The notes: generated from the sequence alone by a model not told the origin. A DNA stretch of 50,988 bases from Candidatus Desulfopertinax cowenii (GCA_001899445.1 MPOA01000005.1:1-50988), one strand, 5' to 3'; positions 9,388 to 17,789 are shown, counted from the first letter of the stretch. Numbers and translations: made by a program.

Positions 9388-9570
9388 TTAGCCCACCGGT
9401 TTGGTGGGTTTCTGGGATTTGTCGGCTTCGTGTTTCAGTTTCTTCCGGCACAGCTCGCAAACGGACACGGACTTCTTGGGTTCGGTGGTGAAAAGGTCGT
9501 CGTCCGCGCAGGTTTCGCACATGTTTTCAACGACGAACTTCCGGCCGCAAAGGATGCACCGCTTCTCCAC
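9388..9570 (-). CDS. Small zinc-ribbon-like protein, 60 aa
   Basis: The protein begins VEKRCILCGRKFVVENMC and has three CxxC pairs (CILC, CETC, CELC) followed by a Lys-rich tail. This pattern suggests a structural zinc site, probably in a nucleic-acid- or protein-binding small protein. GTG at 9570 is chosen because GAGGAGGG lies 7 bases upstream. A longer in-frame ATG at 9633 would run into the upstream gene. It follows the ComFB-like gene by 28 bases. Specific function is unknown. Confidence 0.6.
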   Translation of the reverse strand: MEKRCILCGRKFVVENMCETCADDDLFTTEPKKSVSVCELCRKKLKHEADKSQKPTKPVG

Positions 9571-9598
9571 GCTCTTTCCCTCCTCACATCTTCGCCGG

Positions 9599-9883
9599 TC
9601 AACCGCCCTGTTGGTGGCGCAAATGTTTGCCAACTAGCTCAAATCCATGAATCAGACTGGCAATGATTTCGGCTTTTCCACCAACCCGGCTGAAGCTGAC
9701 CTTAGTAAGGATTTCCCCCTTATCGGTGACGATATACTTTGGCGGTAACCGGTTTAACGCTACGGCCATCACGTCTTCGCGGCAGCGCTCGCAGTCACAG
9801 ATGTTCGGGTTTTGCTTGCGCAGTTGGGCCAGCACCTCTTCGAACACTTCGGCTACCGCCACCTCGGTGTAGTTTTTTAACAT
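9599..9883 (-). CDS. ComFB-like (late competence development) family protein
   Basis: This 94-aa protein resembles the ComFB family: NYTEVAVAEVFEEVL, then a CDCERCREDVMAVALNRLPP core with paired cysteines, then KYIVTDKGEIL. ComFB-type proteins are small cytoplasmic proteins. Some members bind cyclic dinucleotides, which is established for cyanobacterial homologues; whether this one does is an inference. The ATG follows a GGGGGAGAGGA-type site. It forms a probable pair with the zinc-ribbon gene downstream. Confidence 0.75.
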   Translation of the reverse strand: MLKNYTEVAVAEVFEEVLAQLRKQNPNICDCERCREDVMAVALNRLPPKYIVTDKGEILTKVSFSRVGGKAEIIASLIHGFELVGKHLRHQQGG

Positions 9884-9918
9884 GGGTCCTCTCCCCCATC
9901 ACAATGTTATTGGTCAGC

Positions 9919-10389
9919 CTAACGCCGCAGCGTGGCCACCAGGCGGCCGGGTTTAAGCAGCAAATCCAAACCATTGTTAATGTCCCCCACGACCACGTCG
10001 GCCAGGGTCAGTGTCTCCACCGCCGCACCTTCCCCGCCGATCACCGCCACGCTGAGTCCCGCCGTCGCCAGCATGGGAGCATCGTTGGCGCCGTTGCCGA
10101 AGGCGGCTGTTTCCGCGGCGCCCAGTTTCTCCACCAGCCGCTTTTTTTCGGGGCCGATCGGGTTTTCCGGCAGTACGGTCACCGCGCAGTTCACTTCCCG
10201 ACAGGCCGCTTCCACGGTGCCGAAAGTGTCGGCGGTGAGCACATGCACCCGCACGTGCCGGGCTAGCGCGTTGAGCCGTTCGGCCACTCCCGGCACCAGC
10301 CGCCCGTCAACGGCCAGGGTTCCGTTGAAGTCAAACACCACGTTCTTGATCACCAGGAGGCCCCAGGCGGGAATGTCAAAGGTGAGCAC
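9919..10389 (-). CDS. HAD-superfamily, soluble P-type-ATPase-like protein
   Basis: A 156-aa protein with HAD motif I as FDFNGTLA (about residues 19-26), motif II around VLTADT and motif IV as GNGANDAPML. Asp/Thr of DxxGT are present, but the usual second Asp of DxDGT is Asn, as in P-type-ATPase-like soluble HAD proteins. It is probably a small cytoplasmic phosphohydrolase; the substrate is unknown. It starts at GTG behind AAAGGAG and stands between the phosphorylase and ComFB-like genes. Confidence 0.75.
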   Translation of the reverse strand: MLTFDIPAWGLLVIKNVVFDFNGTLAVDGRLVPGVAERLNALARHVRVHVLTADTFGTVEAACREVNCAVTVLPENPIGPEKKRLVEKLGAAETAAFGNGANDAPMLATAGLSVAVIGGEGAAVETLTLADVVVGDINNGLDLLLKPGRLVATLRR

Positions 10390-10466
10390 CGGTTTAACTC
10401 CTTTCGTCCGGCCGGTGGGCCCGTCACTCCCATTTTAACGGGCGGGAGGGGCAAAGTCAAAAACGT

Positions 10467-11303
10467 TCACTTTAGCAGGGTGGGATAACGCAGCTGGGCA
10501 CATTCGCAGTTCCTCCCCAACGGCAGTTGGCGTAGGGCGGTGAGGATAATCCGTCCTATCCGGCGGGCGTCACCGTAAAAGATCTCCTTCAACTCACCGT
10601 GTTCCCAGTCCCGGACCACGCCCTCGGCATAGTTGACAACTAGGTCCACGCGGGCGTAACAGGCGCCGATCTCACGGGCCAGGTACACCTCGGGGGCGAG
10701 ACTCTGGCCGACCATGTCGGCTCCCAGGCGGGCCAGCACGTTCACCTCGGCCGGGCTCTCAAAATGCCGCCCGTCGGTGACCGCATACACGCCCCGGTCG
10801 AACACCCGGGAATCCGCGCCGCCTTCCCTTTTCGCCGCGGATACTAGCACCCCGCGGATTTCCGGGCAGAGCGGCCGGCGCATAGATAGGAGGTAATCCG
10901 AAGTGAGGCTTACGTCACGGCGGAGCGAGAAGTCGAGGTAGTCGTTGGCGACCAGGAGGTCGCGGAGGGCAAGTAGATGGTTCACTGCCCCAACGCCTCC
11001 TTCGGCCAGCACCCTGGTCACGCCGGCCTCCCGCAACACCCAGAACACCTGTCGGGAGGCTTCCCTCCGGGTGGTACTCGGGCGCCAGCCGTGCATGCGC
11101 ACGGTTAATACTGATACTCCGCCGTTCTCCCCGGACAGCTCGAAGAGCTTGAACGGGGGACTGTCGCCGAACGGGGTTGGGAAAACCAGGTCCCGTTTCC
11201 GGACGCGCACACCCGGTGCGTCAAGCGCCTCCGGAAAATTGATGCTGTAAGTGCTTGAGCCGCCGATGAACGCCAAGCTGGCGTGGGGCACGGGCAATAC
11301 CAT
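10467..11303 (-). CDS. MTAP/PNP-family nucleoside phosphorylase
   Basis: This 278-aa protein is of the methylthioadenosine / purine nucleoside phosphorylase family, which splits nucleosides with phosphate to free base and ribose 1-phosphate. Family features are the phosphate-binding GGSST near residue 14, GGVGAVNHLL, and GRHFESPAEVNVLARLGAD followed by VGQSLAPEVYLARE. Several usually strict positions differ: MHGWRP replaces RHG-x-H and VGQS replaces VGMT/VGMS. Substrate choice (5'-methylthioadenosine, methylthioinosine or another nucleoside) therefore cannot be set. It starts at ATG just behind GGAGG. Confidence 0.75.
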   Translation of the reverse strand: MVLPVPHASLAFIGGSSTYSINFPEALDAPGVRVRKRDLVFPTPFGDSPPFKLFELSGENGGVSVLTVRMHGWRPSTTRREASRQVFWVLREAGVTRVLAEGGVGAVNHLLALRDLLVANDYLDFSLRRDVSLTSDYLLSMRRPLCPEIRGVLVSAAKREGGADSRVFDRGVYAVTDGRHFESPAEVNVLARLGADMVGQSLAPEVYLAREIGACYARVDLVVNYAEGVVRDWEHGELKEIFYGDARRIGRIILTALRQLPLGRNCECAQLRYPTLLK

Positions 11304-11364
11304 GAACCTCCAATCAGTTGGCTTCTTTTGCTAGATTACTTGAATTTAGGCGTTACCCATAAAA

Positions 11365-11400
11365 GTTTTCAACTCCCGGAACACTCCGGGAGCTGAAAAA
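11365..11400 (-). terminator. Terminator downstream of adk (bidirectional form)
   Basis: CTCCCGG (11373-11379) pairs with CCGGGAG (11386-11392) around a 6-base loop. The flanks are TTTTCA and TGAAAA, so the structure can work on both strands. On the minus strand it lies 50-90 bases past the adk stop. Confidence 0.75.
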
Positions 11401-11452
11401 TCTTATGTCCAGGGGCTACCGGCAACTGCAGTTAAACCGACGGGTGCTGATG

Positions 11453-12097
11453 CTACCGCTTCAAGCTAGCCAGAATGTCCCGGGTCACCTTAGCGATTTC
11501 CTGGTCGCCGTCAATGTTCTTAAGCAGGCCCTGCTTGCCGTAGTATTCGATGAGGGGCTGAGTTTGAGCTTCGTAGACATCCAAGCGCTGGTTCACGGTA
11601 GCTTCGGTGTCGTCGCTGCGCTGGTAAAGTTCGCCGCCACACTTGTCACACTTGCCTTCCTCCTTGGGCTTGTTGAACAGCACGTGGTAGGTGGCACCAC
11701 AAGTCCGGCACACCCGGCGGCCGGTCAGCCGTTCGAGCAGTTTTTCCCGGGGCACGGCAATGTTCAGCACGGCGTCCAGTTTAACCCCCATTTCCTTCAG
11801 GGTGGCGTCCAGCGCTTCGGCCTGGGCCACGGTCCGCGGGAAGCCGTCGAGCAGGAAACCGCTGGCGCAGTCGGGCTTGGAGAGCCTGTCCTTCACCATG
11901 GCGACGACGATTTCGTCAGGCACCAGCTGTCCGGCATCCATGTATTCTTTGGCCTTCTTACCGAGTTCGGTCCCGCCCTTGACGTTTTCCCGGAACATGT
12001 CACCGGTGGAGATGTGGGTGATGTTCAGTTCCTTGATCAGCACTTCACACTGCGTCCCCTTGCCGCCTCCGGGCGGACCCATAATCAGAAGATTCAC
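11453..12097 (-). CDS. adk: Adenylate kinase
   Basis: This 214-aa enzyme interconverts ATP + AMP and 2 ADP. The P-loop [10 protein letters not shown] is at residues 7-16, followed by the AMP site STGDMFR and the LLDGFPRT motif. The long LID carries four cysteines (CRTC and CDKC), the zinc-binding type common in Gram-positive bacteria. It starts at GTG behind GGGAGGGG. It lies alone, next to a tRNA-Pro, rather than in the ribosomal protein cluster where Firmicutes usually keep adk. It may thus be a second copy. Confidence 0.95.
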   Translation of the reverse strand: MNLLIMGPPGGGKGTQCEVLIKELNITHISTGDMFRENVKGGTELGKKAKEYMDAGQLVPDEIVVAMVKDRLSKPDCASGFLLDGFPRTVAQAEALDATLKEMGVKLDAVLNIAVPREKLLERLTGRRVCRTCGATYHVLFNKPKEEGKCDKCGGELYQRSDDTEATVNQRLDVYEAQTQPLIEYYGKQGLLKNIDGDQEIAKVTRDILASLKR

Positions 12098-12159
12098 GTC
12101 GTGCTACCCCTCCCGCTTTGTTTTTGTGAAAGATGGCACTATCCTAAAGAATTAAAAAA

Positions 12160-12236
12160 TGGTCGGGATGACAGGATTTGAACCTGCGGCCTCACGGTCC
12201 CGAACCGTGCGCTCTACCAAGCTGAGCTACATCCCG
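12160..12236 (-). tRNA. tRNA-Pro (anticodon CGG)
   Basis: The minus strand folds as a full cloverleaf of 77 bases including an encoded CCA. The acceptor is CGGGATG/CATCCCG, the D stem GCTC/GAGC, the anticodon stem CACGG/CCGTG with loop TTCGGGA, and the T arm CAGG-TTCAAAT-CCTG. The anticodon CGG reads proline CCG codons. A consensus promoter lies just upstream. Confidence 0.95.
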
Positions 12237-12250
12237 AGATTGCTTCTCCC

Positions 12251-12279
12251 ATCTTAGCGAAAAACCTTGGCAAAGTCAA
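12251..12279 (-). promoter_or_regulatory. Promoter for tRNA-Pro
   Basis: On the minus strand TTGACT (12279-12274) and TAAGAT (12256-12251) are separated by exactly 17 bases. The start point would fall about 8 bases before the tRNA 5' end. Confidence 0.75.
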
Positions 12280-12377
12280 GCGGGAACAGTAGAATGATCG
12301 GAAAGGTTGATGTCTTCGTCGCCCAAGCCGGGGATGAAAACATAAGGGTTTACTTTATCAGGGGAGGTTGCTGTTTG

Positions 12378-12725
12378 ATGGCCGAAAGCTTTGATCCACT
12401 GCGCCGGGTGCCCCTGTTTGCCCACTTGCCCCGGGATGACCGTGAGCGGATCGGAAACCTGATGTTCGAACGCCGTTACCCCAAGGGCCGAATCGTGTTC
12501 GTAGAAGGCGAACCGGGTGAAGCGCTTTTTTTCCTGAAGGATGGAAAGATTAAGCTCACCCGGCAGGCCGAGGACGGGCGGGAGCACATCCTCCACCTGG
12601 TGCACGCCGGGGAGGTGTTTGCCGAGGTAAAACCATACCCGTTCTGTGGCTTGCATCACAGCCGGTTCCCGCGATTCCGGCTATGCTGGTGGCAACAGCC
12701 TACGGAAGAAGGGGGTAATGAAGAA
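12378..12725 (+). pseudogene. Broken Crp/Fnr-family regulator
   Basis: The first 84 or so codons read as the cyclic-nucleotide-binding-like domain of a Crp/Fnr regulator: FDPLRRVPLFAHLPRDDRER, KGRIVFVEGEPGEALFFLKD, KIKLTRQAEDGRE and HAGEVFAEV. The frame then shifts. PYP continues in one frame and a family-like ASQPVPAIPAMLVATAYG segment lies in another. The second half of the sensor domain, the dimer helix and the helix-turn-helix are missing. Such regulators commonly precede the ferredoxin gene found next here. It cannot bind DNA as it stands. Confidence 0.75.
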
Positions 12726-13573
12726 TGGATAAGCACAAGGTGCGCACCATCATCACTATAGACGAGGAGAAGTGCACCGGCTGCGGTCTGTGCGTCCCCG
12801 GTTGCCCCGAGGGCGCACTGCAGGTCATCGACGGCAAAGCCCGCCTGGTGAGCGAACCCCTTTGCGACGGGCTGGGCGCCTGCCTGGGCCACTGTCCGGA
12901 AGGAGCCATCACCGTAGAGGAAAGGGTTGCCGCGCCATACGATCAAAAGAAGGTCATGGAGAATATCGTCGCCCAGGGTGCAAACGTGCTGCGGGCGCAC
13001 CTGGAGCATCTCCGGGACCACGGGCAGCACGAGTATCTGGCCCAAGCCCTGGAATTTCTGCGGGAAAGGAATCTTTCCGTGCCCCCGGGGTTTACGAAAC
13101 AGCCGGACAACGACGCCAAGGGTTTTGGGGGCTGCCCGGGCGCCCGGGCCGTGGATTTCGCCGGCGGTCCGACCGGCCCCAAGGCCGGCGGGCCACCGTC
13201 CGCCCTGCGGAACTGGCCGGTGCAACTGCACCTGATCCGGCCCGCCGCACCTCAGTTCCGGAATACGGATCTCTTGCTGGCCGCCGACTGTGTCGCCTAC
13301 GCAGCGGGCGATTTCCACGCCGCCTATCTGGCGGGTAAAGCGCTGGCCATCGCCTGCCCCAAGCTGGATCAACGCCAGGATCTCTACCTGGAAAAACTCA
13401 AGGTGTTCATCGACGGCGCCGGGATCAACAGTCTCACGGTGCTGACCATGGAAGTGCCCTGCTGCCGCGGGCTCCTGGCCCTGGCCGAACAGGCCGTACG
13501 CCAAGCCGACCGCAAGGTACCCCTGCGTTCCCTGGTGGTTGGGGTCAGGGGAGAAATCAAGTTCCGGGAATAA
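12725..13573 (+). CDS. Two-cluster 4Fe-4S ferredoxin with extra C-terminal domain
   Basis: A 282-aa iron-sulfur protein. Two CxxCxxCxxxCP-type sites lie in the first 60 residues (CTGCGLCVPGCP and CDGLGACLGHCP), predicting two 4Fe-4S clusters. The rest is a longer domain with a Pro/Gly linker near residues 120-165 and conserved Cys (AADCVAY, ALAIACPKLD, EVPCCRG). It is a clostridial family of unknown partner, probably an electron carrier or sensor. ATG follows GGGGG with 9-base spacing. A strong terminator follows. Confidence 0.85.
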   Translation: MDKHKVRTIITIDEEKCTGCGLCVPGCPEGALQVIDGKARLVSEPLCDGLGACLGHCPEGAITVEERVAAPYDQKKVMENIVAQGANVLRAHLEHLRDHGQHEYLAQALEFLRERNLSVPPGFTKQPDNDAKGFGGCPGARAVDFAGGPTGPKAGGPPSALRNWPVQLHLIRPAAPQFRNTDLLLAADCVAYAAGDFHAAYLAGKALAIACPKLDQRQDLYLEKLKVFIDGAGINSLTVLTMEVPCCRGLLALAEQAVRQADRKVPLRSLVVGVRGEIKFRE

Positions 13574-13590
13574 AAGGTCACCAGAAGCTA

Positions 13591-13624
13591 AACCGGGCCC
13601 CGTTTAATGAGGCCCGGTTTTTTG
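13591..13624 (+). terminator. Rho-independent terminator after the ferredoxin gene
   Basis: AACCGGGCC (13591-13599) pairs with GGCCCGGTT (13611-13619), followed by a run of T. It lies 18 bases past the stop. Confidence 0.9.
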
Positions 13625-13636
13625 TGCCAAGCTTCC

Positions 13637-13669
13637 GGTCGCCGGGAACCAAGTGTTTTCCCGGCGACC
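13637..13669. repeat. Perfect 10-bp inverted repeat
   Basis: GGTCGCCGGG and CCCGGCGACC flank a 13-base loop. It lies 3' of the cooS remnant on the minus strand and could be that gene's old terminator, although no T-run follows on that strand. Confidence 0.55.
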
Positions 13670-13696
13670 GCCGTTTTGTCGTCACCGGCCGCGGAC

Positions 13697-13950
13697 TTAA
13701 AGACCGAGGCCGGCCCGTTTCCGGTCCATGTGCGCCGCAATGTCGGCGGCGATCGCCCCGGCGTCGTCACCCACCGCCAGCTTGCCGCCCAGGAGGTGCA
13801 GCGGCCCGGGCCCGTTCCTGCACTTCCGGCCGGCGGGCGGCCTCGATCAGGGCGGCGCCGACAAAGGGTTCGTGGCCGTTGGGCATGATGTTCACGTAGT
13901 CCGGGGCGATGATCTCCAGGTCAACGTTGGCCGCGTGCGGAGACGGGGTA
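13697..13950 (-). pseudogene. Remnant of anaerobic carbon monoxide dehydrogenase gene (cooS-like)
   Basis: Two in-frame blocks on the minus strand look like parts of a Ni-Fe-S CO dehydrogenase. The first, HAANVDLEIIAPDYVNIMPN followed by GHEPFVGAALIEAARRPEV, matches the H-x-N-x-x-L...YVNI-x-x-x-GHEP region of CooS. After a frame change, LHLLGGKLAVGDDAGAIAAD with AAHMDRKRAGLGL and a TAA stop matches the family's C-terminus. The middle of the protein and the N-terminal cluster region are gone. Only about 80 codons remain of some 630. I recognised this from family memory; an alignment is needed. Confidence 0.6.
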
Positions 13951-14055
13951 CTTTAGAAAAACAGGCGCTTGCAAATCGCCGCTACTTGCAGGATTAGCCA
14001 TAAAAGGCGTCGAAAAAGGCTTCGGGGGTGCATGCCGGAAAAGGAGCGGTGAGAC

Positions 14056-15648
14056 GTGCGGTACGTCGAGAGTCCACAACTGCAGGAAGTGTTCGTTGCG
14101 GGCGCGGCGCGCCTCGCCCGCATGCGTAAGGAGATTGACCGCCTGAACGTGTTCCCGGTACCCGATGGGGACACCGGAACCAATATGTACATGACTTTCA
14201 TGGCCGCTTTGCAGGGGATGAGCGAGGTCAGCGAGGAGTCCATCGGCGCCGTCACCGAGGCGATGGCCCGCGGGGCACTTCGCGGCGCCCGAGGCAATTC
14301 GGGCGTCATTCTGTCCCAGATCCTCCAGGGATTCGCTGCCGCTCTGGCCGGCAAGGACCAGGCCGGCGCGCGGGATATCGCCGCCGCGCTGGAAAAAGGC
14401 GTAGAGTTTGCCTACCGGGCGCTCTCCGAGCCGGTAGAGGGCACCATGCTGACCGTTGCCCGGAGCGCGGCCGAGGCCGCGCGCTACGCGGCGGAGCGCA
14501 GCGCGGACCTGCGCCGCCTAAGCCTGTACACCTACCGCCGGGCCGCCGAAACCCTGGCCCTCACCCCGGAACTCCTGCCGGTGCTGAAAAAGGCAGGCGT
14601 GGTGGACGCCGGGGGACAGGGTTTTCTCGTTATTCTGGAAGGCATGCTGCAGGTGTTCAAGCGTTTCCGGCAGGAAGAACTACTGACCGTGCCGCTGGAA
14701 TTTGACCGGGCCGAAACCGAACCGGTTCCCCGGTTGGAAAACCTGGAGGACATCAAGTTTCTGTACTGTACCGAGTTTCTCCTCCGGGGCCCGGACTTGC
14801 CCGCCGGGGAGGTACGGGAGCGGCTCCACGATCTCGGGGACTGCCTGATGGTGGTCGGCAACGGGGACACGCTCAAGGTACACATCCACTCCAACAATCC
14901 CGGCACCGTCCTGGAAGAATGCCTCCGGTACGGAACCCTCCACGAGATTCACATCAACAACATGCGCGACCAACACGTGGAAATGAAGGGGCCCAACAAG
15001 CCCCTGGGCGTGGTTTCGGTGGTGGCCGGTGAAGGGCTGGCGAAGATCTTTGAGAGCCTGGGAGTGGACAGCATCGTCAACGGGCAGCAGACTATGAACC
15101 CCAGCACCGAGGAGATCCTGAGCGCGGTCGAGAGAACACCCGCCGACCAGGTGATCATTCTACCCAACAACTCGAACATCATCCTGGCCGCCCAGCAGGT
15201 ACAGGCCCTGTCCCGGAAGGAAGTGCGGGTCTTGCCGACGCGCACCATCCCCCAAGGCCTGGCTGCCATGCTGGCCTTTCTGCCCGACGCCGACCTGCAG
15301 ACTAACACGTCCAAAATGGAGGCCGCCCATACGGCGGTCCTCACCGGTGAGGTGACCCGGGCGGTACGCGACGCCGAGATCGACGGCCTCACGGTGGTTG
15401 AAGGCGACTACATCGGCCTGGCCGAGGGCCAACTGGTCAAGAGCGGCACCCTGGTCGAGGTTACCGAAAACGTGATTTCCCGCCTGATCACCGGGGGCGA
15501 ACTGGTCACCCTGTACCACGGCCAAGAAGTAAGTCGGCCTGAGGCCGAGGAAATGTTGGCCCGGTTCCAAAGCGCGTTCCCCGAGGTCGACTTCGAGTTG
15601 TACTACGGCGGACAACCGCTTTACCACTTTATTATTTCTGTGGAGTGA
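14056..15648 (+). CDS. fakA: Fatty acid kinase, ATP-binding subunit FakA
   Basis: A 530-aa protein of the FakA (YloV/DAK2) family. FakA phosphorylates fatty acids bound to FakB, feeding exogenous fatty acids into phospholipid synthesis. The N-terminal DhaL-like kinase domain shows NVFPVPDGDTGTNM (Mg-ATP binding) and ARGARGNSGVILSQ-like residues (RGARGNSGVILSQILQGF). The middle contains HIHSNNPG, and the C-terminal third is the FakB-interacting/EDD-like part. The start is GTG with AAGGAG upstream. The stop lies 8 bases before the DegV-type gene, so the two form an operon. Confidence 0.93.
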   Translation: MRYVESPQLQEVFVAGAARLARMRKEIDRLNVFPVPDGDTGTNMYMTFMAALQGMSEVSEESIGAVTEAMARGALRGARGNSGVILSQILQGFAAALAGKDQAGARDIAAALEKGVEFAYRALSEPVEGTMLTVARSAAEAARYAAERSADLRRLSLYTYRRAAETLALTPELLPVLKKAGVVDAGGQGFLVILEGMLQVFKRFRQEELLTVPLEFDRAETEPVPRLENLEDIKFLYCTEFLLRGPDLPAGEVRERLHDLGDCLMVVGNGDTLKVHIHSNNPGTVLEECLRYGTLHEIHINNMRDQHVEMKGPNKPLGVVSVVAGEGLAKIFESLGVDSIVNGQQTMNPSTEEILSAVERTPADQVIILPNNSNIILAAQQVQALSRKEVRVLPTRTIPQGLAAMLAFLPDADLQTNTSKMEAAHTAVLTGEVTRAVRDAEIDGLTVVEGDYIGLAEGQLVKSGTLVEVTENVISRLITGGELVTLYHGQEVSRPEAEEMLARFQSAFPEVDFELYYGGQPLYHFIISVE

Positions 15649-15656
15649 GGAAGTTT

Positions 15657-16508
15657 ATGGGAAGAATTCGAATTGTGACCGACAGCACTGCCGACCTGCC
15701 GTCCGAACTAGTGGCGCGCTACGACATTACCGTGGTGCCGCTGAAGATCATTTTCAGTGACGACGAGGTCTACCGGGACGGGATCGACCTCACCCTCGAC
15801 CGTTTCTACGCCCGCTTGGCCGAACTGCCCGCCTCCACCTCGCAGCCGTCGCCGGCCGAGTTCCTGGAGGTTTACAAGCCCTGGGCCGAACAGGGCGACC
15901 AGATCATTTCCATCCACATCTCGTCCGCTCTCAGCGGCACCGTGCACTCCGCCCAGGCGGCCCGCTCCCTGCTGCCCGACGCGTCCATCGCCGTGATCGA
16001 CTCCAAGGGAGCCAGCATTCCCCTGGGCCTGGCGGTATTGGCCGCAGCGCGGGCGGCCCGGGCCGGGCGCACCCAGGAAGAGGTCCTGGAAGTGGTGGAC
16101 ACCGTATTAGCCACCACCCGGACCTACTTCATGGTGGACACCCTGGAGTACTTGCAGCGCGGTGGCCGGATCGGCAAGGCCCAGGCGTTCCTGGGTACGC
16201 TGTTGAACATCAAACCCATCCTGACCCTGAATGACGGGCTGGTTTGCCCCTTCGAGAAGGTGCGCGGCCGGGCCAAGGGTTTGGACCGGCTGGCTACGCT
16301 GCTGGCGGAGGCGGTTGGCGACCGGCGGCTGGTATACGGCATTGTACACGGCAACGCGCCCGGGTTGTTCGCGCAGCTGAAAACCAAGCTGACCGCGCGG
16401 GTCGGCTTTGGTCCCAGCCTGGTTTCCCGGGTCGGCGGCGTGGTGGGCACCCACGTCGGTCCTGGGGTGGTTGGTTTTACCTGCCACGCGGCCGTCGGGG
16501 AGGAATGA
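15657..16508 (+). CDS. DegV family fatty-acid-binding protein (FakB type)
   Basis: A 283-aa DegV-fold protein that binds a fatty acid and presents it to FakA. Family marks are RIVTDSTADLPSEL at the N-terminus, TSQPSPAEF, HISSALSGT and DTLEYLQRGGRIG, which line the acyl-carboxylate site. ATG at 15657 has GAGG six bases upstream; a GTG at 15645 would overlap fakA and is less likely. Coupling to fakA supports the role. Confidence 0.9.
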   Translation: MGRIRIVTDSTADLPSELVARYDITVVPLKIIFSDDEVYRDGIDLTLDRFYARLAELPASTSQPSPAEFLEVYKPWAEQGDQIISIHISSALSGTVHSAQAARSLLPDASIAVIDSKGASIPLGLAVLAAARAARAGRTQEEVLEVVDTVLATTRTYFMVDTLEYLQRGGRIGKAQAFLGTLLNIKPILTLNDGLVCPFEKVRGRAKGLDRLATLLAEAVGDRRLVYGIVHGNAPGLFAQLKTKLTARVGFGPSLVSRVGGVVGTHVGPGVVGFTCHAAVGEE

Positions 16509-16526
16509 CGCCCGGGACACCGGGCG
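16509..16526 (+). terminator. Stem-loop directly after the fakA-degV operon
   Basis: CGCCCGG and CCGGGCG flank a GACA tetraloop immediately past the degV stop. No T-run follows, so it may protect the 3' end rather than terminate. Confidence 0.4.
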
Positions 16527-16610
16527 GGTTACCCGTTGATCTTGCCCTTGATGGCGCAAACGGCAAGCCTTGAGGGCGGCCGCATGCCCCCGCGGCTACC
16601 CCCCGTAGGG

Positions 16611-17789
16611 CTAGCCCGGTTGCCGGTTATCCCGCGCCCGGTTCTCGACCAGCACCCGGTAAATGTTCTCCAGCTGTTTCGCCAAGACCCGCGCGGACAG
16701 TTCCCGGGCGTTTTCCCGGGCGGTGTGGACCATGCGCCGGTGCAGCTCTCCGTCGGTCAGCAACAGCCGGATCCTGTCTGCAAAGGCGCTTTCGTCTTCC
16801 GGCGTCAAGAAACCGTCCTCCCCGTGGCTGATCATTTCCCGAACCCCGAAGGCGTTCACCGCGACGGTCGGCACCCCGGCCGCCTTGGCCTCCCCGAGCA
16901 CTAGCCCCTGCGTCTCCATGACCGAGGGAAACGCAAACAGGTAGGCCCCGGCATAACAGTGGACCACGTCCTGTCCCGAAAGCGGACCGGTGAAAAGCAC
17001 GTGATCGGTAAGCCCCAGGGACGCGGCCAAGTTCTGGAACTGGCCGGCCTCGGGACCGCCGCCCACCAGTACCAGGCGCACCGGCGTATCCGATACCGCG
17101 CTCAGTACCCGCCGGTAGGCCCGCAGCAGAAAGTCCACGTTCTTCTCCTGGCCCATGCGGCCCACAAACAGCAACACTTTCTCCTCCGGGCGGAGGCCAA
17201 AGTTTTCCCGCAGCCAGTTCGGGTTACCCTGCTGGAACCGTTCGATTTTGATGCCGGTGGGCAGCTTGGTGATCGACACTTCCGCCCCCAGGTCCCGGAT
17301 GTAATCCCCGATCACCCAGGTGGGCACCAGCACCATGTCGCAGCGGTTACAGAACTGGACACAGAGCTTCTGGGTTACCTTCCGGGTCAGGTTCCGAACC
17401 AGGGGCAGGGGTAGGTAGTGTACGTAGTGGTCGTACAGGGTGTGGTAGGTGAACACCAGCGGCAGCCCCAGGTCTCGGGCGCAGCGGGCGCCCAGGCGGC
17501 CCAGCATGAACGGGGAATGGGCGTGGATGATGTCCACCTTCAGCTTTTTCAGTGTGGCCTTCAACCGCAGCGAAATCGGGATGGCGATGTTGTACTCCGG
17601 GTTGGTCGGCGCGGGCAAGGAATAAAAGCGAAAAATAGATTCCTCCCGGGTGTGTACTCGGCCGTACCGCGGCGCGAAAATGAAAATCTGGTGGCCCAGG
17701 GCGTGGAGTTCCTCGCTGAAGGTTTCAATCGAGCGCACCACCCCGCTGGTGTAAGGACGGTAGCTGTCAGTGAACACGGCAACTCTCAT
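16611..17789 (-). CDS. Glycosyltransferase family 4 (glycolipid-type)
   Basis: A 392-aa GT-B fold enzyme. The N-terminal half begins MRVAVFTDSYRPYTSGVVRS and contains the acceptor-side HAHSPFMLGRLG. The C-terminal half has the donor-binding blocks LLFVGRMGQEKNVDFLL, VGGGPE and EAKAAGVPTVAVNAFG (E-x7-E region). It resembles enzymes that transfer a sugar to diacylglycerol or phosphatidylinositol, but the acceptor is not certain. It is convergent with the fakA-degV operon, which also concerns lipids. Confidence 0.85.
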   Translation of the reverse strand: MRVAVFTDSYRPYTSGVVRSIETFSEELHALGHQIFIFAPRYGRVHTREESIFRFYSLPAPTNPEYNIAIPISLRLKATLKKLKVDIIHAHSPFMLGRLGARCARDLGLPLVFTYHTLYDHYVHYLPLPLVRNLTRKVTQKLCVQFCNRCDMVLVPTWVIGDYIRDLGAEVSITKLPTGIKIERFQQGNPNWLRENFGLRPEEKVLLFVGRMGQEKNVDFLLRAYRRVLSAVSDTPVRLVLVGGGPEAGQFQNLAASLGLTDHVLFTGPLSGQDVVHCYAGAYLFAFPSVMETQGLVLGEAKAAGVPTVAVNAFGVREMISHGEDGFLTPEDESAFADRIRLLLTDGELHRRMVHTARENARELSARVLAKQLENIYRVLVENRARDNRQPG

